Positions 25,254-34,619 of a stretch of 64,000 bases of DNA are shown here, in pieces; within the stretch, counting starts at the first letter, position 1, and each line of letters opens with the position of its first letter. The notes beneath the pieces were generated by a model that saw only the letters and a program-made list of their open reading frames with translations, was not told the DNA's origin and searched no databases. Origin of the DNA: Cellulomonas xylanilytica (GTDB lineage Bacteria > Actinomycetota > Actinomycetes > Actinomycetales > Cellulomonadaceae); contig NZ_BJUB01000007.1 in assembly GCF_007989805.1 (NCBI RefSeq), positions 62,001 to 126,000 on the forward strand, in the 5' to 3' direction. Position numbers and translations under genes: made by a program.

Positions 25254-26480
25254 GTGCGCCGAGGGACGAACCTGCCGCGCATGGCGGGGTTCAACCAGAC
25301 GGTGATCCTCGACGTGGTGCGGCGCGCCGACTCGGGTCTGACTCGCGCGCAGCTGGCCCGACGGACCGGGCTGTCCGCGCAGACGGTGACCAACGCGACG
25401 CGTCGGCTGCTCGAGCAGGGGCTGGTGCGCGAGGAGGGCGAGGGGTCGCGACTGGGTCCGGGCCGGCCGGGCACGCTGGTCCACCTGGACGCCCGAGGCC
25501 GCTATGCCATCGGCGTCCACCTGGACCCGGCGACCATGACGTTCGTGATCCTCGACCTCGCCGGCAACGCGGTGGCCGAGTCGCACCTGCCGGTGCCGCG
25601 TCCCGACCAGCCGGAGCGCGTCGTCGAGGGGATCGTCGGGGCAATCGAGCGTCTGGTGGCGTCGGCGGGCATCGACCGCGCCCTGCTGCTCGGCATCGGC
25701 ATCGCGAGCCCCGGGCCGATCGACGTGGACCGCGGCATCGTGCTCGACCCTCCGCACCTGCCCGGCTGGGACGGCGTGCCGCTGCGGGACGCGGTACAGG
25801 CCGGGACGCAGCTGCCGGTGCTGCTGGACAAGGACACGATCGCCGCGGCGTCGGCCCACCTGTGGGACCCGGGCGTGCACCGGTCCAGCGAGTTCGTGTT
25901 CTTCTACCTCGGGACGGGCGTCGCGATGTCGCTGGTGATCCGCGACGAGGTGGTGCGGGGCGCGTCGGGCAACGCGGGCGAGGCGGGGCACTTCGTGGTG
26001 GACCCGTCGGGGCCGGTGTGCGACTGCGGCAAGCGCGGGTGCCTCGGGGCGGTGCTGGGCGAGGGGATCCTGGTGCAGCAGGGCCGGGCGGCGGGCGTCC
26101 CGCTGCCTCCGGCCGGCGACGTGATCGAGCTGGACCAGGCGTTCACCGCGCTGTGCGCGGCGGCCGACGCGGGCGACGCGCGTGCCGTCGAGGTGCTGGA
26201 GACGGCCGGCCGCCGGCTCGGCATGGGTGCGGTCGTGGTCACCGACCTGGGCGACCTGGACACGGTGATCGTCGGCGGACCGCTGTGGTCGCGCATGGAG
26301 CGGCACGCGATGCCGGCGCTGGAGAAGCTGGTGGCCAGCCACCGGGTGCCCAGCAGCTCGCACTCGGTCGCCGTCCTGGGCTCGCCGCTCGGCTCGCAGG
26401 TGGGTGCCGTGGGAGCGGGGCGGCTGGTGCTCAGCCAGGCGTTCACCCCACGTCCGTCGGACCTCCTCCTGCACGCCTGA
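25254..26480 (+). CDS. ROK-family transcriptional regulator
   Basis: A 408-residue regulator. The N-terminal winged HTH (SGLTRAQLARRTGLSAQTVTNATRRLLEQGLV, about residues 25-58) is followed by a sugar-kinase-like ROK domain. The zinc motif is VCDCGKRGC, and GNAGEAGHFVVDPSG is the conserved sugar-binding stretch. Such proteins repress sugar operons until the sugar binds; here the target is very probably the transporter/GH38 operon that starts 124 bases downstream. GTG 25254 (MRRGTNLPRMAG) matches the usual start of the family and has GGGGGTGG before it; ATG 25206 would add 16 unlike residues. Confidence 0.9.
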   Translation: MRRGTNLPRMAGFNQTVILDVVRRADSGLTRAQLARRTGLSAQTVTNATRRLLEQGLVREEGEGSRLGPGRPGTLVHLDARGRYAIGVHLDPATMTFVILDLAGNAVAESHLPVPRPDQPERVVEGIVGAIERLVASAGIDRALLLGIGIASPGPIDVDRGIVLDPPHLPGWDGVPLRDAVQAGTQLPVLLDKDTIAAASAHLWDPGVHRSSEFVFFYLGTGVAMSLVIRDEVVRGASGNAGEAGHFVVDPSGPVCDCGKRGCLGAVLGEGILVQQGRAAGVPLPPAGDVIELDQAFTALCAAADAGDARAVEVLETAGRRLGMGAVVVTDLGDLDTVIVGGPLWSRMERHAMPALEKLVASHRVPSSSHSVAVLGSPLGSQVGAVGAGRLVLSQAFTPRPSDLLLHA

Positions 26481-26513
26481 GCACTCGTTCCTCGATCCGG
26501 ACGAACCAGGATC

Positions 26514-26542
26514 TTGTTAATACGTCATTTCGCGTTAATAAT
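26514..26542 (+). promoter_or_regulatory. Promoter and GTTAATA direct repeats, probable ROK operator
   Basis: TTGTTA (26514-26519), 17 bases, AATAAT (26537-26542) is a good housekeeping-type promoter. GTTAATA occurs at 26516-26522 and again at 26534-26540, 18 bases apart, overlapping both boxes. In DNA this rich in GC the repeats stand out and are the likely site of the ROK regulator. Confidence 0.6.
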
Positions 26543-26604
26543 CGAAGCCGGCGTGCGGCAACGAAGCCCGGCACGCGAGGAAGCACGGGAGCAAGGGAGC
26601 ATCC

Positions 26605-27969
26605 ATGCGTCTCAAGGCAGCAGTGGCCGCGTCCGGAGTGCTGGCGCTCGCCACCCTCACCGCCTGTTCCGGCGGCGGCGGTGGTGCGGACGGCGACAGC
26701 ACGGACGGGGCCTCCACCGTCACGGTGGCGTACCAGAAGACCACCGCGTTCCACCAGCTCGACGACATGCTGCAGCAGGCCAAGACCCAGTTCGAGGACG
26801 CCAACCCGGACGTCACCATCGAGCTGCAGCCGATCGAGGCCGAGCAGGACCAGTACTTCACCAAGCTCGCCCTCATGAACGGCTCCCCCGAGACGGCGCC
26901 GGACGTCATCTACGAGGACACGTTCCAGATCCGCTCCGACGCGGCCGCCGGCTACCTGCTGCCGATCGACGACTACCTGGCGGAGTGGGAGGACTGGGAC
27001 CAGTTCTACGAGAACGCGAAGGAGGCCGGGCTCGGCGACGACGGCAAGACGTACGGCGTCTCGATGGGCACCGACACCCGCGGCATCTACTTCAACAAGC
27101 AGATCTTCGAGCAGGCGGGCCTGCCGACGGACTGGCAGCCGGAGAGCTGGGACGACATCCTCGAGGCCGCGCGGACCGTCAAGGAGAAGGTCCCGGACGT
27201 CATCCCGCTGAACATCTACGCGGGCAAGGCGGCCGGCGAGGCCACCACCATGCAGGGCTTCGAGATGCTGCTGTACGGCACGGAGGACACCCTCTACGAC
27301 ACCGACTCCAGCAAGTGGGTCGTGGGCTCGCAGGGGTTCACGGACTCCCTCGAGTTCCTCGACACCGTGTACGGCGAGGGTCTGGCCCCCAGCCTCGACA
27401 TCGCGCTCGACGCCGCGGTCGGCAACCGCGTCAGCACCGAGCTGCTGCCCCAGGGCAAGCTCGCGATGGCGGTCGACGGCTCGTGGATGCCGGGCGGCTG
27501 GATCTCGGGCGACAACGCGTGGCCCGAGTGGGAGCAGACGATGGGCATGGCCAAGATGCCGACCCAGGACGGCGGTGGCCCCGGGTTCACCTCGATGTCC
27601 GGCGGCTGGACGCTGGCGGTCGGCGCCAACGCGGAGGACCCGCAGGCGGCGTTCGACTTCATCACCACCGCGCTGAACAAGGAGAACACCTTCAAGTACG
27701 ACACCGAGAACAGCCAGATCGCGGTGCGCAAGGACGTCGCCGAGGACCCGGAGTACACCGCGTACAACCCGTCCTTCGCGTTCTTCTCCGAGCTCGTCGA
27801 CGTGACGCACTTCCGTCCGGCCACCCCGGACTACTCGCAGATCTCGTCGAACATCCAGGTGGCCGCCGAGGCGATGGCCACGCAGCAGCAGTCGCCGGAG
27901 GACGCGGCCGCCGCCTACGACGCCGCCGTGGTCGGGATCGTCGGCGAAGACAACACCACGACCGACTGA
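26605..27969 (+). CDS. Sugar ABC transporter substrate-binding lipoprotein
   Basis: A 454-residue extracellular binding protein of the MalE/UgpB type (SBP family 1). The lipobox LTAC puts the lipidated Cys at residue 21, followed by a Gly-rich tether. VTVAYQKTTAFHQLDDMLQQ, PDVTIELQPIEAEQDQYFTKLALMNGSPETAPDVIYEDTFQIRS and MAVDGSWMPGGWI are typical. It should capture an oligosaccharide for the two permeases that follow; the downstream alpha-mannosidase points to mannosides. First gene of the operon, with the promoter at 26514-26542. Confidence 0.93.
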   Translation: MRLKAAVAASGVLALATLTACSGGGGGADGDSTDGASTVTVAYQKTTAFHQLDDMLQQAKTQFEDANPDVTIELQPIEAEQDQYFTKLALMNGSPETAPDVIYEDTFQIRSDAAAGYLLPIDDYLAEWEDWDQFYENAKEAGLGDDGKTYGVSMGTDTRGIYFNKQIFEQAGLPTDWQPESWDDILEAARTVKEKVPDVIPLNIYAGKAAGEATTMQGFEMLLYGTEDTLYDTDSSKWVVGSQGFTDSLEFLDTVYGEGLAPSLDIALDAAVGNRVSTELLPQGKLAMAVDGSWMPGGWISGDNAWPEWEQTMGMAKMPTQDGGGPGFTSMSGGWTLAVGANAEDPQAAFDFITTALNKENTFKYDTENSQIAVRKDVAEDPEYTAYNPSFAFFSELVDVTHFRPATPDYSQISSNIQVAAEAMATQQQSPEDAAAAYDAAVVGIVGEDNTTTD

Positions 27970-27971
27970 CC

Positions 27972-28907
27972 GTGGCTGACCTCGCCCTGTCCACCACGGT
28001 CGACCGCGGCCGGGGGATCACCCCCCGGCCGCGGCGCCCGGTCCGGGTCGCCCTGACCCGGGTCCTCCCGCTCGCGCCGGCCGTCCTCCTGCTGCTGCTG
28101 TTCCTGGCCGGGCCGATCGTCTACTCCCTGTACGGGTCGCTGACCAACACGGCGCTCACGGGCTACAAGGCGGCCAACCCCGACTTCGTCGGCCTGGACA
28201 ACTACGCCAACCTGTTCTCCAGCCCCGAGTTCTGGAAGTCGGTCTGGCTCACGATCCTGTTCGTCGGGGCGTCGGCGGTGATCGGCCAGAACGTGCTCGG
28301 GATGCTGCTGGCGCTGCTCATGCGGTCGTCGGTCAAGCCCTTGCGGTCGATCGTCGGCGGGCTGGTCGTCACCGCGTGGGTGCTGCCGGAGATCGTCGCG
28401 GCGTTCGCGCTCTACGCGTTCTTCTCCACCGACGGGACGCTCAACTCGATGCTCGGCTGGCTCGGGCTCGGCGGGACCACGTGGCTGATCACGTTCCCGA
28501 TGTTCGCGGTGATCATGGCGAACGTCTGGCGGGGGACGGCCTTCTCGATGATGGTCTACAACGCCGCGCTGTCCGAGGTGCCGCCCGAGATCACCGAGGC
28601 CGCGGAGATCGACGGTGCGGGCACGGTTCAGCGGTTCTTCCGGATCACGCTGCCGATGATCCGCCGCTCCATCTCGACCAACCTCATGCTCACCACCCTG
28701 CAGACCCTCGGCGTGTTCACGCTGATCTGGGTGATGACGGGCGGCGGTCCGGGCACGGCGAGCTCGACGCTGCCGGTGCTCGCGTACCAGCAGGCGTTCA
28801 AGTTCTCGCAGGTCGGGTACGGGACCGCGATCGCCACGGTGACGCTGCTCGTCGGGGCCATCTTCTCGATCATCTACATCAAGGCGCTGAAGCCGGAGGT
28901 GGACTGA
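27972..28907 (+). CDS. Sugar ABC transporter permease (MalF-like)
   Basis: A 311-residue permease of the CUT1 class with about six membrane segments (LPLAPAVLLLLLFLAGPIVYSLYGSL first). The EAA loop is EITEAAEIDGAGTVQRFFRITLPMIRRS. GTG 27972 lies two bases after the binding-protein stop. The next permease overlaps its stop (TGATG). No ATPase is encoded in the operon, which is normal in actinobacteria, where one shared MsiK-type ATPase serves many such importers. Confidence 0.93.
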   Translation: MADLALSTTVDRGRGITPRPRRPVRVALTRVLPLAPAVLLLLLFLAGPIVYSLYGSLTNTALTGYKAANPDFVGLDNYANLFSSPEFWKSVWLTILFVGASAVIGQNVLGMLLALLMRSSVKPLRSIVGGLVVTAWVLPEIVAAFALYAFFSTDGTLNSMLGWLGLGGTTWLITFPMFAVIMANVWRGTAFSMMVYNAALSEVPPEITEAAEIDGAGTVQRFFRITLPMIRRSISTNLMLTTLQTLGVFTLIWVMTGGGPGTASSTLPVLAYQQAFKFSQVGYGTAIATVTLLVGAIFSIIYIKALKPEVD

Positions 28908-29803
28908 TGTCCGTCGTCAACGTGCCCGTCAGCGCCCCGGCGGTCCCGCCCACCCTCAAGGAGCGCACCGCGCTGGCCTCGCCACGCGGCCGGACCTCCC
29001 GCTGGGTCTCGTCGGTGATCCTCGGGCTGATCGGCGTGACGTTCCTGGTGCCGCTGGCGTGGATCGTGCTGGCGTCGCTCAACCCCACCGCGACGGTCGG
29101 TGTCACGTGGCCGGGCGAGCCGACGCTCGACAACTTCTCGTCGGTGTTCACGTGGGAGCAGACCCTGCTGCCGCTGTGGAACTCGACCGTCATCTCGATG
29201 GGCACGGCCGTCATCACGGTCGTCGTCTCGGTGCTCGCGGCCTACCCGCTGTCGCGGTACCAGATGCGGTTCCGGCGGTCGTTCCTGTACGGGATCCTCT
29301 TCGCCACCTGCCTGCCCATCACCGCGATGATGGTCCCGGTCTACGCGCTCTTCGTGGCCCTGCGCCTGCTCGACTCGGTGCCCGGGACCATCTTCTTCAT
29401 GGCGGCCACGTCGCTGCCCATGGCGATCTGGATGACGAAGAACTTCATGGACTCGGTGCCGATCTCCCTGGAGGAGGCGGCCTGGGTGGACGGCGCCAGC
29501 GCGATGAAGGCGCTGGTGCGGATCGTCCTGCCGCTCATGCGCCCCGGCCTGGCCGTCGTGTTCATCTTCGTGTTCACGATGGCGTGGGGGAACTTCTTCG
29601 TCCCCTTCGTCCTTTTGTACAGCCCCGAGAACCAGCCGGCCGCCGTCGCCATCTTCGACTTCTTCGGCACCTACGGCTCGGTCGCCTACGGCAGGCTCGC
29701 GGCCTTCTCCATCCTCTACGCCACCCCGGTCCTGGTGCTGTACCTGCTGGTCCAGCGGTTCTCCGGCGGCTCGTTCGCCATGGCCGGCGCGGTCAAGGGC
29801 TGA
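28907..29803 (+). CDS. Sugar ABC transporter permease (MalG-like)
   Basis: A 298-residue CUT1 permease, partner of the gene before it. Six membrane segments; the EAA loop is SLEEAAWVDGASAMKALVRIVLPLMRPG. The start ATG shares its A with the preceding stop, and the alpha-mannosidase follows 26 bases later with its own AAGGAG. Together the two permeases form the channel for the imported sugar. Confidence 0.94.
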   Translation: MSVVNVPVSAPAVPPTLKERTALASPRGRTSRWVSSVILGLIGVTFLVPLAWIVLASLNPTATVGVTWPGEPTLDNFSSVFTWEQTLLPLWNSTVISMGTAVITVVVSVLAAYPLSRYQMRFRRSFLYGILFATCLPITAMMVPVYALFVALRLLDSVPGTIFFMAATSLPMAIWMTKNFMDSVPISLEEAAWVDGASAMKALVRIVLPLMRPGLAVVFIFVFTMAWGNFFVPFVLLYSPENQPAAVAIFDFFGTYGSVAYGRLAAFSILYATPVLVLYLLVQRFSGGSFAMAGAVKG

Positions 29804-29829
29804 CCTTCTCTTCTCGACTAAGGAGCACG

Positions 29830-32800
29830 ATGCACGGCAACCCCCTGCTCGCCGAGGCGCGCATCGACCGATTCGTGGCCGACCAGATCGTCCCGGCCGT
29901 CTACCGCGGCCGCGTCCCGCTGACCCTGACCGCGTGGACGGCCCCCGGCGAACCGGTCCCGTTCCGGGAGGCGGTCGGTCAGGAGTACCAGCCGGTCGCG
30001 CCGGGTCTGGCGTGGGGTGCACCGTGGAGCACCACCTGGTTCCACGTCACCGGGGAGCTGCCCGACGGCTGGCCCGCGGACGGCACGGTGGTCGAGCTGG
30101 TGATCGACCTGGGCTTCTCCCGGATGAACCCGGGGTTCCAGGCGGAGGGGCTGGTGTGGCGCCCGGACGGGACGACGATCAAGGGCGTCTCGCCGATGAA
30201 CCAGGCCGTGCCGTGGACCGGCGACGGGCAGATCGACGTGTTCGTCGAGGCGGCCGGCAACCCGAACATCGCCAGCAACTTCGGGTTCGTCCCGACGCCG
30301 TACGGCGAGCTCGCGACGGCGGGCAGCGAGCCGCAGTACGTGCTGCAGTGCGTCGACGTGGCCTTGCGCGACGTCGCGGTGTGGGAGCTCCTGCAGGACC
30401 TGACCGCGCTGATCGGCCTGATGAAGGCGCTGCCGGCGGACTCCACCCGCCGGGCGAGCATCCGGTTCGGGCTGGAGGACCTGCTGGACACGGTCGACCC
30501 GGACGACGTCGCCGGCTCCGCCGCCGCCGCCCGCAAGTCGCTGCGCCCGCTGCTCGACGCCCCGGCGTCGGCCAGCGCGCACCACGCCTTCGCCGTGGGC
30601 CACGCGCACATCGACTCGGCGTGGCTGTGGCCCGTGCGCGAGACGGTGCGCAAGTGCGCCCGCACGTTCTCCAACGTCGTCGCGCTCATGGACGCCGACC
30701 CGGACTTCGTGTTCGCGTGCTCGTCGGCCCAGCAGTACGCGTGGATGAAGGAGTACTACCCCGAGCTGTTCGAGCGGATCCGGGAGAAGGTCGCCGCCGG
30801 CCAGTTCGTGCCCGTCGGCGGGATGTGGGTCGAGTCCGACACCAACATGCCCGGCGGGGAGGCGATGGCCCGGCAGATGGTGGCGGGCAAGCGGTTCTTC
30901 CTCGAGGAGTTCGGCGTGGAGACGCAGGACGTCTGGCTGCCCGACTCGTTCGGCTACTCCGGTGCGCTGCCCCAGATCGTGCGGTCGGCCGGGTCGCGCT
31001 GGTTCCTGTCGCAGAAGCTGTCCTGGAACGACACCGACCGGATGCCGCACCACACGTTCACGTGGGAGGGCATCGACGGCTCCCGCGTGCTCACGCACTT
31101 CCCCCCGGTGGACACCTACAACTCCGACCTGTCCGCGGTCGAGCTGCTGCACACCGAGCGGAACTTCGCGGAGAAGGGCGTCGCCGGCTCGTCGATCGTC
31201 CCGTTCGGCTGGGGCGACGGCGGCGGCGGCCCGACGCGCGAGATGGTCGCGTCCGCGCACCGGTTCGCCTCCCTCGAAGGGGCCCCGACGGTCGAGCTGG
31301 GCAGCCCGAACACGTTCTTCGCCCGCGCCGAGGCCGAGCTGGCGCAGCCGTCGGTGTGGACCGGCGAGATGTACCTGGAGTTCCACCGCGGCACCTACAC
31401 GTCGCAGGCACGCACCAAGCAGGGCAACCGCCGCACCGAGCACCTGCTGCGCGAGGCCGAGCTGTGGGCGGCGACCGCCGCGGTCCGGGAGGGCGTCGAC
31501 TACCCGTACGACGACCTGGAGCGCCTCTGGCGGACCGCGCTGCTGCACCAGTTCCACGACATCCTGCCCGGCAGCTCGATCGGCTGGGTGCACCGTCAGG
31601 CCGAGGAGACGTACGCGGCGGTCGGAGCCGAGCTCGAGAGCCTGATCGGAGCCGCCGCGGGAGCCGTCGTCGGCACCGGCGACCTCCCCGTGCTGCTCAA
31701 CGCCGCACCCCACCCGCGCTCGGGAGTGCCGGCCCTCGCGGCGGCGCCCGTCGAGCCGGCCGGCGGCGACGGGGTGACCCTCGTCCGCGCCGACGACGGC
31801 ACGGTCAGCCTGCGCAACGGCCTGGTCGACGTGCACCTCACGGCCGGCGGGCAGATCGACTCGCTGCGAGACCTGGTGGCCGACCGCGAGGTGATCCCCG
31901 CGGGCGCGCTGGCCAACCTGCTCCAGCTGCACCGCGACGCCCCGGCCCAGTGGGACGCGTGGGACATCGACAAGGAGTACCGCCGGGTGGGCACCGACCT
32001 GGTCGACGCCGACAGCCGCGAGGTGGTCTCCGAGACCGCGGACGCGGTGGTCGTGCGGACCACCCGCTCGTTCGGCTCGTCGCGGCTGGTGCAGGACATC
32101 ACGCTGCGGCGGGGCAGCGCGGCCGTCGAGATCGTCACCGACGTGGACTGGCACGAGCGGCAGAAGCTGCTCAAGCTCGCCTTCCCGCTCGACGTGCTGG
32201 CGGACCGGTCGGCGGCCGAGACCCAGTTCGGTCACGTCTACCGCCCGACGCACACCAACACGTCGTGGGACGCCGCCCGGTTCGAGATCTGCGCGCACCG
32301 CTGGGTGCACGTCGGCGAGACCGGCTACGGCGTCGCGATCGCCAACGACTCCACCTACGGCCACGACGTCACGCGCCGGCCGGGGGGCTCGGGCACGACG
32401 GTGCGGCTCTCGCTGCTGCGCGCCCCGCTGTTCCCGGACCCCGAGGCGGACCAGGGTCACCACCGGATGACCACGGTGCTGCACGCGGGCGCGACCATCG
32501 CGGACGCCGTCGAGGACGGCTACCGCACCAACCTGGCCGAGCGGGTGGTCTCCGGCGCGCACGCCGCGGAGCCGCTGGTCACGGTGTCGAACCCGGCCGT
32601 CGTGGTCGAGTCCGTCAAGCTCGCCGAGGACCGCAGCGGGGACGTCGTCGTCCGCCTCTACGAGTCGCTGGGCGGCAAGGCGCGTGCGACCGTGGTGCCT
32701 GGTTTCCCGGTGTCCGGTGCCCGGACCGTCGACCTGCTCGAGCGGGACGTGGAGGCAGCCGGTGCCACGGTCACCGACCAGGCCGTCGAGCTCGAGCTGC

Positions 32801-32841
32801 GGCCGTTCCAGCTGGTCACGCTGCGTCTGCCGCGTGCATGA
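29830..32841 (+). CDS. GH38 alpha-mannosidase
   Basis: A 1003-residue glycoside hydrolase family 38 enzyme, the usual length for cytoplasmic class II alpha-mannosidases. The zinc/metal motif is GHAHIDSAWLWP (Asp262), and the catalytic nucleophile is Asp372 in WLPDSFGYSGALPQI. Further family marks are FLSQKLSWNDTDRMPHHTFTWEGIDGS and HQFHDILPGSSIGWVH (a metal-binding His-Asp). C-terminal beta domains run from about 640. There is no signal peptide, so it degrades alpha-mannosides or N-glycan fragments after import. ATG 29830 is preceded by AAGGAG. It is the fourth gene of the operon. Confidence 0.94.
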   Translation: MHGNPLLAEARIDRFVADQIVPAVYRGRVPLTLTAWTAPGEPVPFREAVGQEYQPVAPGLAWGAPWSTTWFHVTGELPDGWPADGTVVELVIDLGFSRMNPGFQAEGLVWRPDGTTIKGVSPMNQAVPWTGDGQIDVFVEAAGNPNIASNFGFVPTPYGELATAGSEPQYVLQCVDVALRDVAVWELLQDLTALIGLMKALPADSTRRASIRFGLEDLLDTVDPDDVAGSAAAARKSLRPLLDAPASASAHHAFAVGHAHIDSAWLWPVRETVRKCARTFSNVVALMDADPDFVFACSSAQQYAWMKEYYPELFERIREKVAAGQFVPVGGMWVESDTNMPGGEAMARQMVAGKRFFLEEFGVETQDVWLPDSFGYSGALPQIVRSAGSRWFLSQKLSWNDTDRMPHHTFTWEGIDGSRVLTHFPPVDTYNSDLSAVELLHTERNFAEKGVAGSSIVPFGWGDGGGGPTREMVASAHRFASLEGAPTVELGSPNTFFARAEAELAQPSVWTGEMYLEFHRGTYTSQARTKQGNRRTEHLLREAELWAATAAVREGVDYPYDDLERLWRTALLHQFHDILPGSSIGWVHRQAEETYAAVGAELESLIGAAAGAVVGTGDLPVLLNAAPHPRSGVPALAAAPVEPAGGDGVTLVRADDGTVSLRNGLVDVHLTAGGQIDSLRDLVADREVIPAGALANLLQLHRDAPAQWDAWDIDKEYRRVGTDLVDADSREVVSETADAVVVRTTRSFGSSRLVQDITLRRGSAAVEIVTDVDWHERQKLLKLAFPLDVLADRSAAETQFGHVYRPTHTNTSWDAARFEICAHRWVHVGETGYGVAIANDSTYGHDVTRRPGGSGTTVRLSLLRAPLFPDPEADQGHHRMTTVLHAGATIADAVEDGYRTNLAERVVSGAHAAEPLVTVSNPAVVVESVKLAEDRSGDVVVRLYESLGGKARATVVPGFPVSGARTVDLLERDVEAAGATVTDQAVELELRPFQLVTLRLPRA

Positions 32842-32854
32842 GAGGACCCCTGCT

Positions 32855-33784
32855 GTGAAGACCTTCACCCTGCCCGGCACCGACATCGTCGTCCCCAACG
32901 TGGTGCTCGGCCTCATGCGGATCGCGGACAGGTCCGACGACGAGATCCGCACGCTGGTCGGTGCCGGGCGGGACGCCGGGATCACGATGATCGACCACGC
33001 CGACATCTACGGCGGTGCGATGCACGTGTGCGAGCGCCGGTACGCCGAGGCGCTGCGGCTCACCCCCGCCGACCGCGCCGAGGTCGTCATCCAGACCAAG
33101 TGCGGCATCGTGCCGCCCGACGGCTTCGACTTCTCCTACGAGCACATCGTGGAGTCGGTGAACGGCTCGCTCGACGCGCTCGGCACCGACTACATCGACA
33201 TCCTGCTGCTGCACCGTCCGGACGCCCTCGTGGAGCCGGAGGAGGTGGCGCGGGCGTTCGACGAGCTCGAGTCGGCCGGCAAGGTGCGGGCGTTCGGCGT
33301 CTCCAACCAGACGCCCGGGCAGATCGCGCTGCTGCGGAAGTTCGTCCGGCAGCCCATCGTGGCCAACCAGCTGCAGCTGTCGATCACGCACTCGACGATC
33401 GTCGCCCAGGGCGTCGCGGCGAACATGCAGGGCGAGGACCAGTCGATCGACCGCGACGGGGGCATCGTCGACTACTGCCGTCTGCACGACATCACCATCC
33501 AGGCGTGGTCGCCGTTCCAGGCGGGGTTCTTCACCGGGGTCTTCCTCGGCTCGCCGGAGTACCCGGAGCTCAACGCGGTGATCGACCGGCTGGCAGGGAA
33601 GTACGACGTCCCGGCCATCGCGATCGCCACCGCCTGGATCACCCGGCACCCCGCGCGGATGCAGGTGGTGCTCGGCACGACGAGCCCCGACCGCGTCACG
33701 GGCGCAGCGCAGGGCTCCGAGATCCCCCTGACCCGGGCCGAGTGGTACGAGCTGTTCCGGGCGGCGGGCCACATCGTCCCGTAG
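32855..33784 (+). CDS. Aldo/keto reductase (YdhF-like)
   Basis: A 309-residue NAD(P)H-dependent aldo/keto reductase TIM barrel. The catalytic tetrad is visible as Asp/Tyr in MIDHADIYGGAMH, Lys in VIQTKCGI and His in ILLLHRPDAL; RMQVVLGTTSPDRV near the end binds the cofactor. It resembles the YdhF subfamily. GTG 32855 with AGAGGA upstream follows the mannosidase stop by 13 bases, so it belongs to the operon. A sugar or sugar-derived aldehyde/ketone substrate is plausible but unproven. Confidence 0.9.
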   Translation: MKTFTLPGTDIVVPNVVLGLMRIADRSDDEIRTLVGAGRDAGITMIDHADIYGGAMHVCERRYAEALRLTPADRAEVVIQTKCGIVPPDGFDFSYEHIVESVNGSLDALGTDYIDILLLHRPDALVEPEEVARAFDELESAGKVRAFGVSNQTPGQIALLRKFVRQPIVANQLQLSITHSTIVAQGVAANMQGEDQSIDRDGGIVDYCRLHDITIQAWSPFQAGFFTGVFLGSPEYPELNAVIDRLAGKYDVPAIAIATAWITRHPARMQVVLGTTSPDRVTGAAQGSEIPLTRAEWYELFRAAGHIVP

Positions 33785-33857
33785 GGCCCGAGGGCCGGTT
33801 CCGGGGCAGCGCTACGGTGGACCGGTCCGGCGGTCGCACGGTCTGGTGGGTGCCATC

Positions 33858-34619
33858 GTGAAGCTGGCTGATGCTCTGCGCATCGGAGTCGACTCTGCGC
33901 GGCAGGTCGCAGCCGGGCTCGACTACGCCCAGGAGCTGGCGGACCGCGTCAACCTCGCATTCGGTGCCGATGCCGGTGCCGGGTTCTGCGAGTGGTCGAC
34001 GGTCGGCACCTACCGCACGCGGGCGCTCGTCCTCGCGTCGTCCAGGCCGCCGCCCTGGACGGACACGCAGATGGCGACCGCCGAGGCGATGACGGCGCGG
34101 CATCCGTCCATGACCGGACTCCTGCGGGGCTCGGTCGTGCAGCGCGTCAGTGACGTCACGGACCTGCCGCGATTCTGGGAGTCGGACGTCTATGCAGCGA
34201 TGCACGCGCCGCTCGAGGCGCGCTACCCGGCGGCCGTCGTCCTGCACCGCACCCACTCGACCCTGACGTTCCTGGCGGTCCAGCGACAGGTTCGTGACCT
34301 CGACGACGACGAGCTCACCTGCTTGGACGCGCTGGGTGCGCCGCTGCGGGCGGCCTTCGACTTCCGCACGGCGCTCGATGCCGCAGTCGAGCGGCTCGGG
34401 GAGGCGCCCGAGATGCCGAACGGTCCGTTCACCCGCCGAGAGGCCGAGGTCATCGTCATGGTGGCGCGCGGGTGGACGACCACGCGGATCTCGCGTCGGC
34501 TCGGGATCGGCGAGAGTGCGGTGAAGCACCGGCTGGTGTCGGCACGCGACCGGGTGGGGGCGGCGACGCGTGCCGAGCTGGTGGCCCGCTGGGCCCAGGG
34601 CGGGCGTCCGGTCAGCTGA
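33858..34619 (+). CDS. LuxR-type HTH regulator without a receiver domain
   Basis: A 253-residue regulator. The C-terminal 65 residues are a LuxR/GerE HTH (FTRREAEVIVMVARGWTTTRISRRLGIGESAVKHRL). The N-terminal 185 residues look like a divergent GAF-like sensor (LADRVNLAFGADAGAGFCEW; LPRFWESDVYAAMHAPLEARYP) and there is no phospho-receiver Asp. The signal is unknown. GTG 33858 is chosen because GGTGGG ends seven bases before it; GTG 33846 is the alternative. TACGGT at 33813-33818 is a possible -10 box. It is convergent with the secreted-protein gene, with an 8-base overlap of the ends. Confidence 0.8.
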   Translation: MKLADALRIGVDSARQVAAGLDYAQELADRVNLAFGADAGAGFCEWSTVGTYRTRALVLASSRPPPWTDTQMATAEAMTARHPSMTGLLRGSVVQRVSDVTDLPRFWESDVYAAMHAPLEARYPAAVVLHRTHSTLTFLAVQRQVRDLDDDELTCLDALGAPLRAAFDFRTALDAAVERLGEAPEMPNGPFTRREAEVIVMVARGWTTTRISRRLGIGESAVKHRLVSARDRVGAATRAELVARWAQGGRPVS

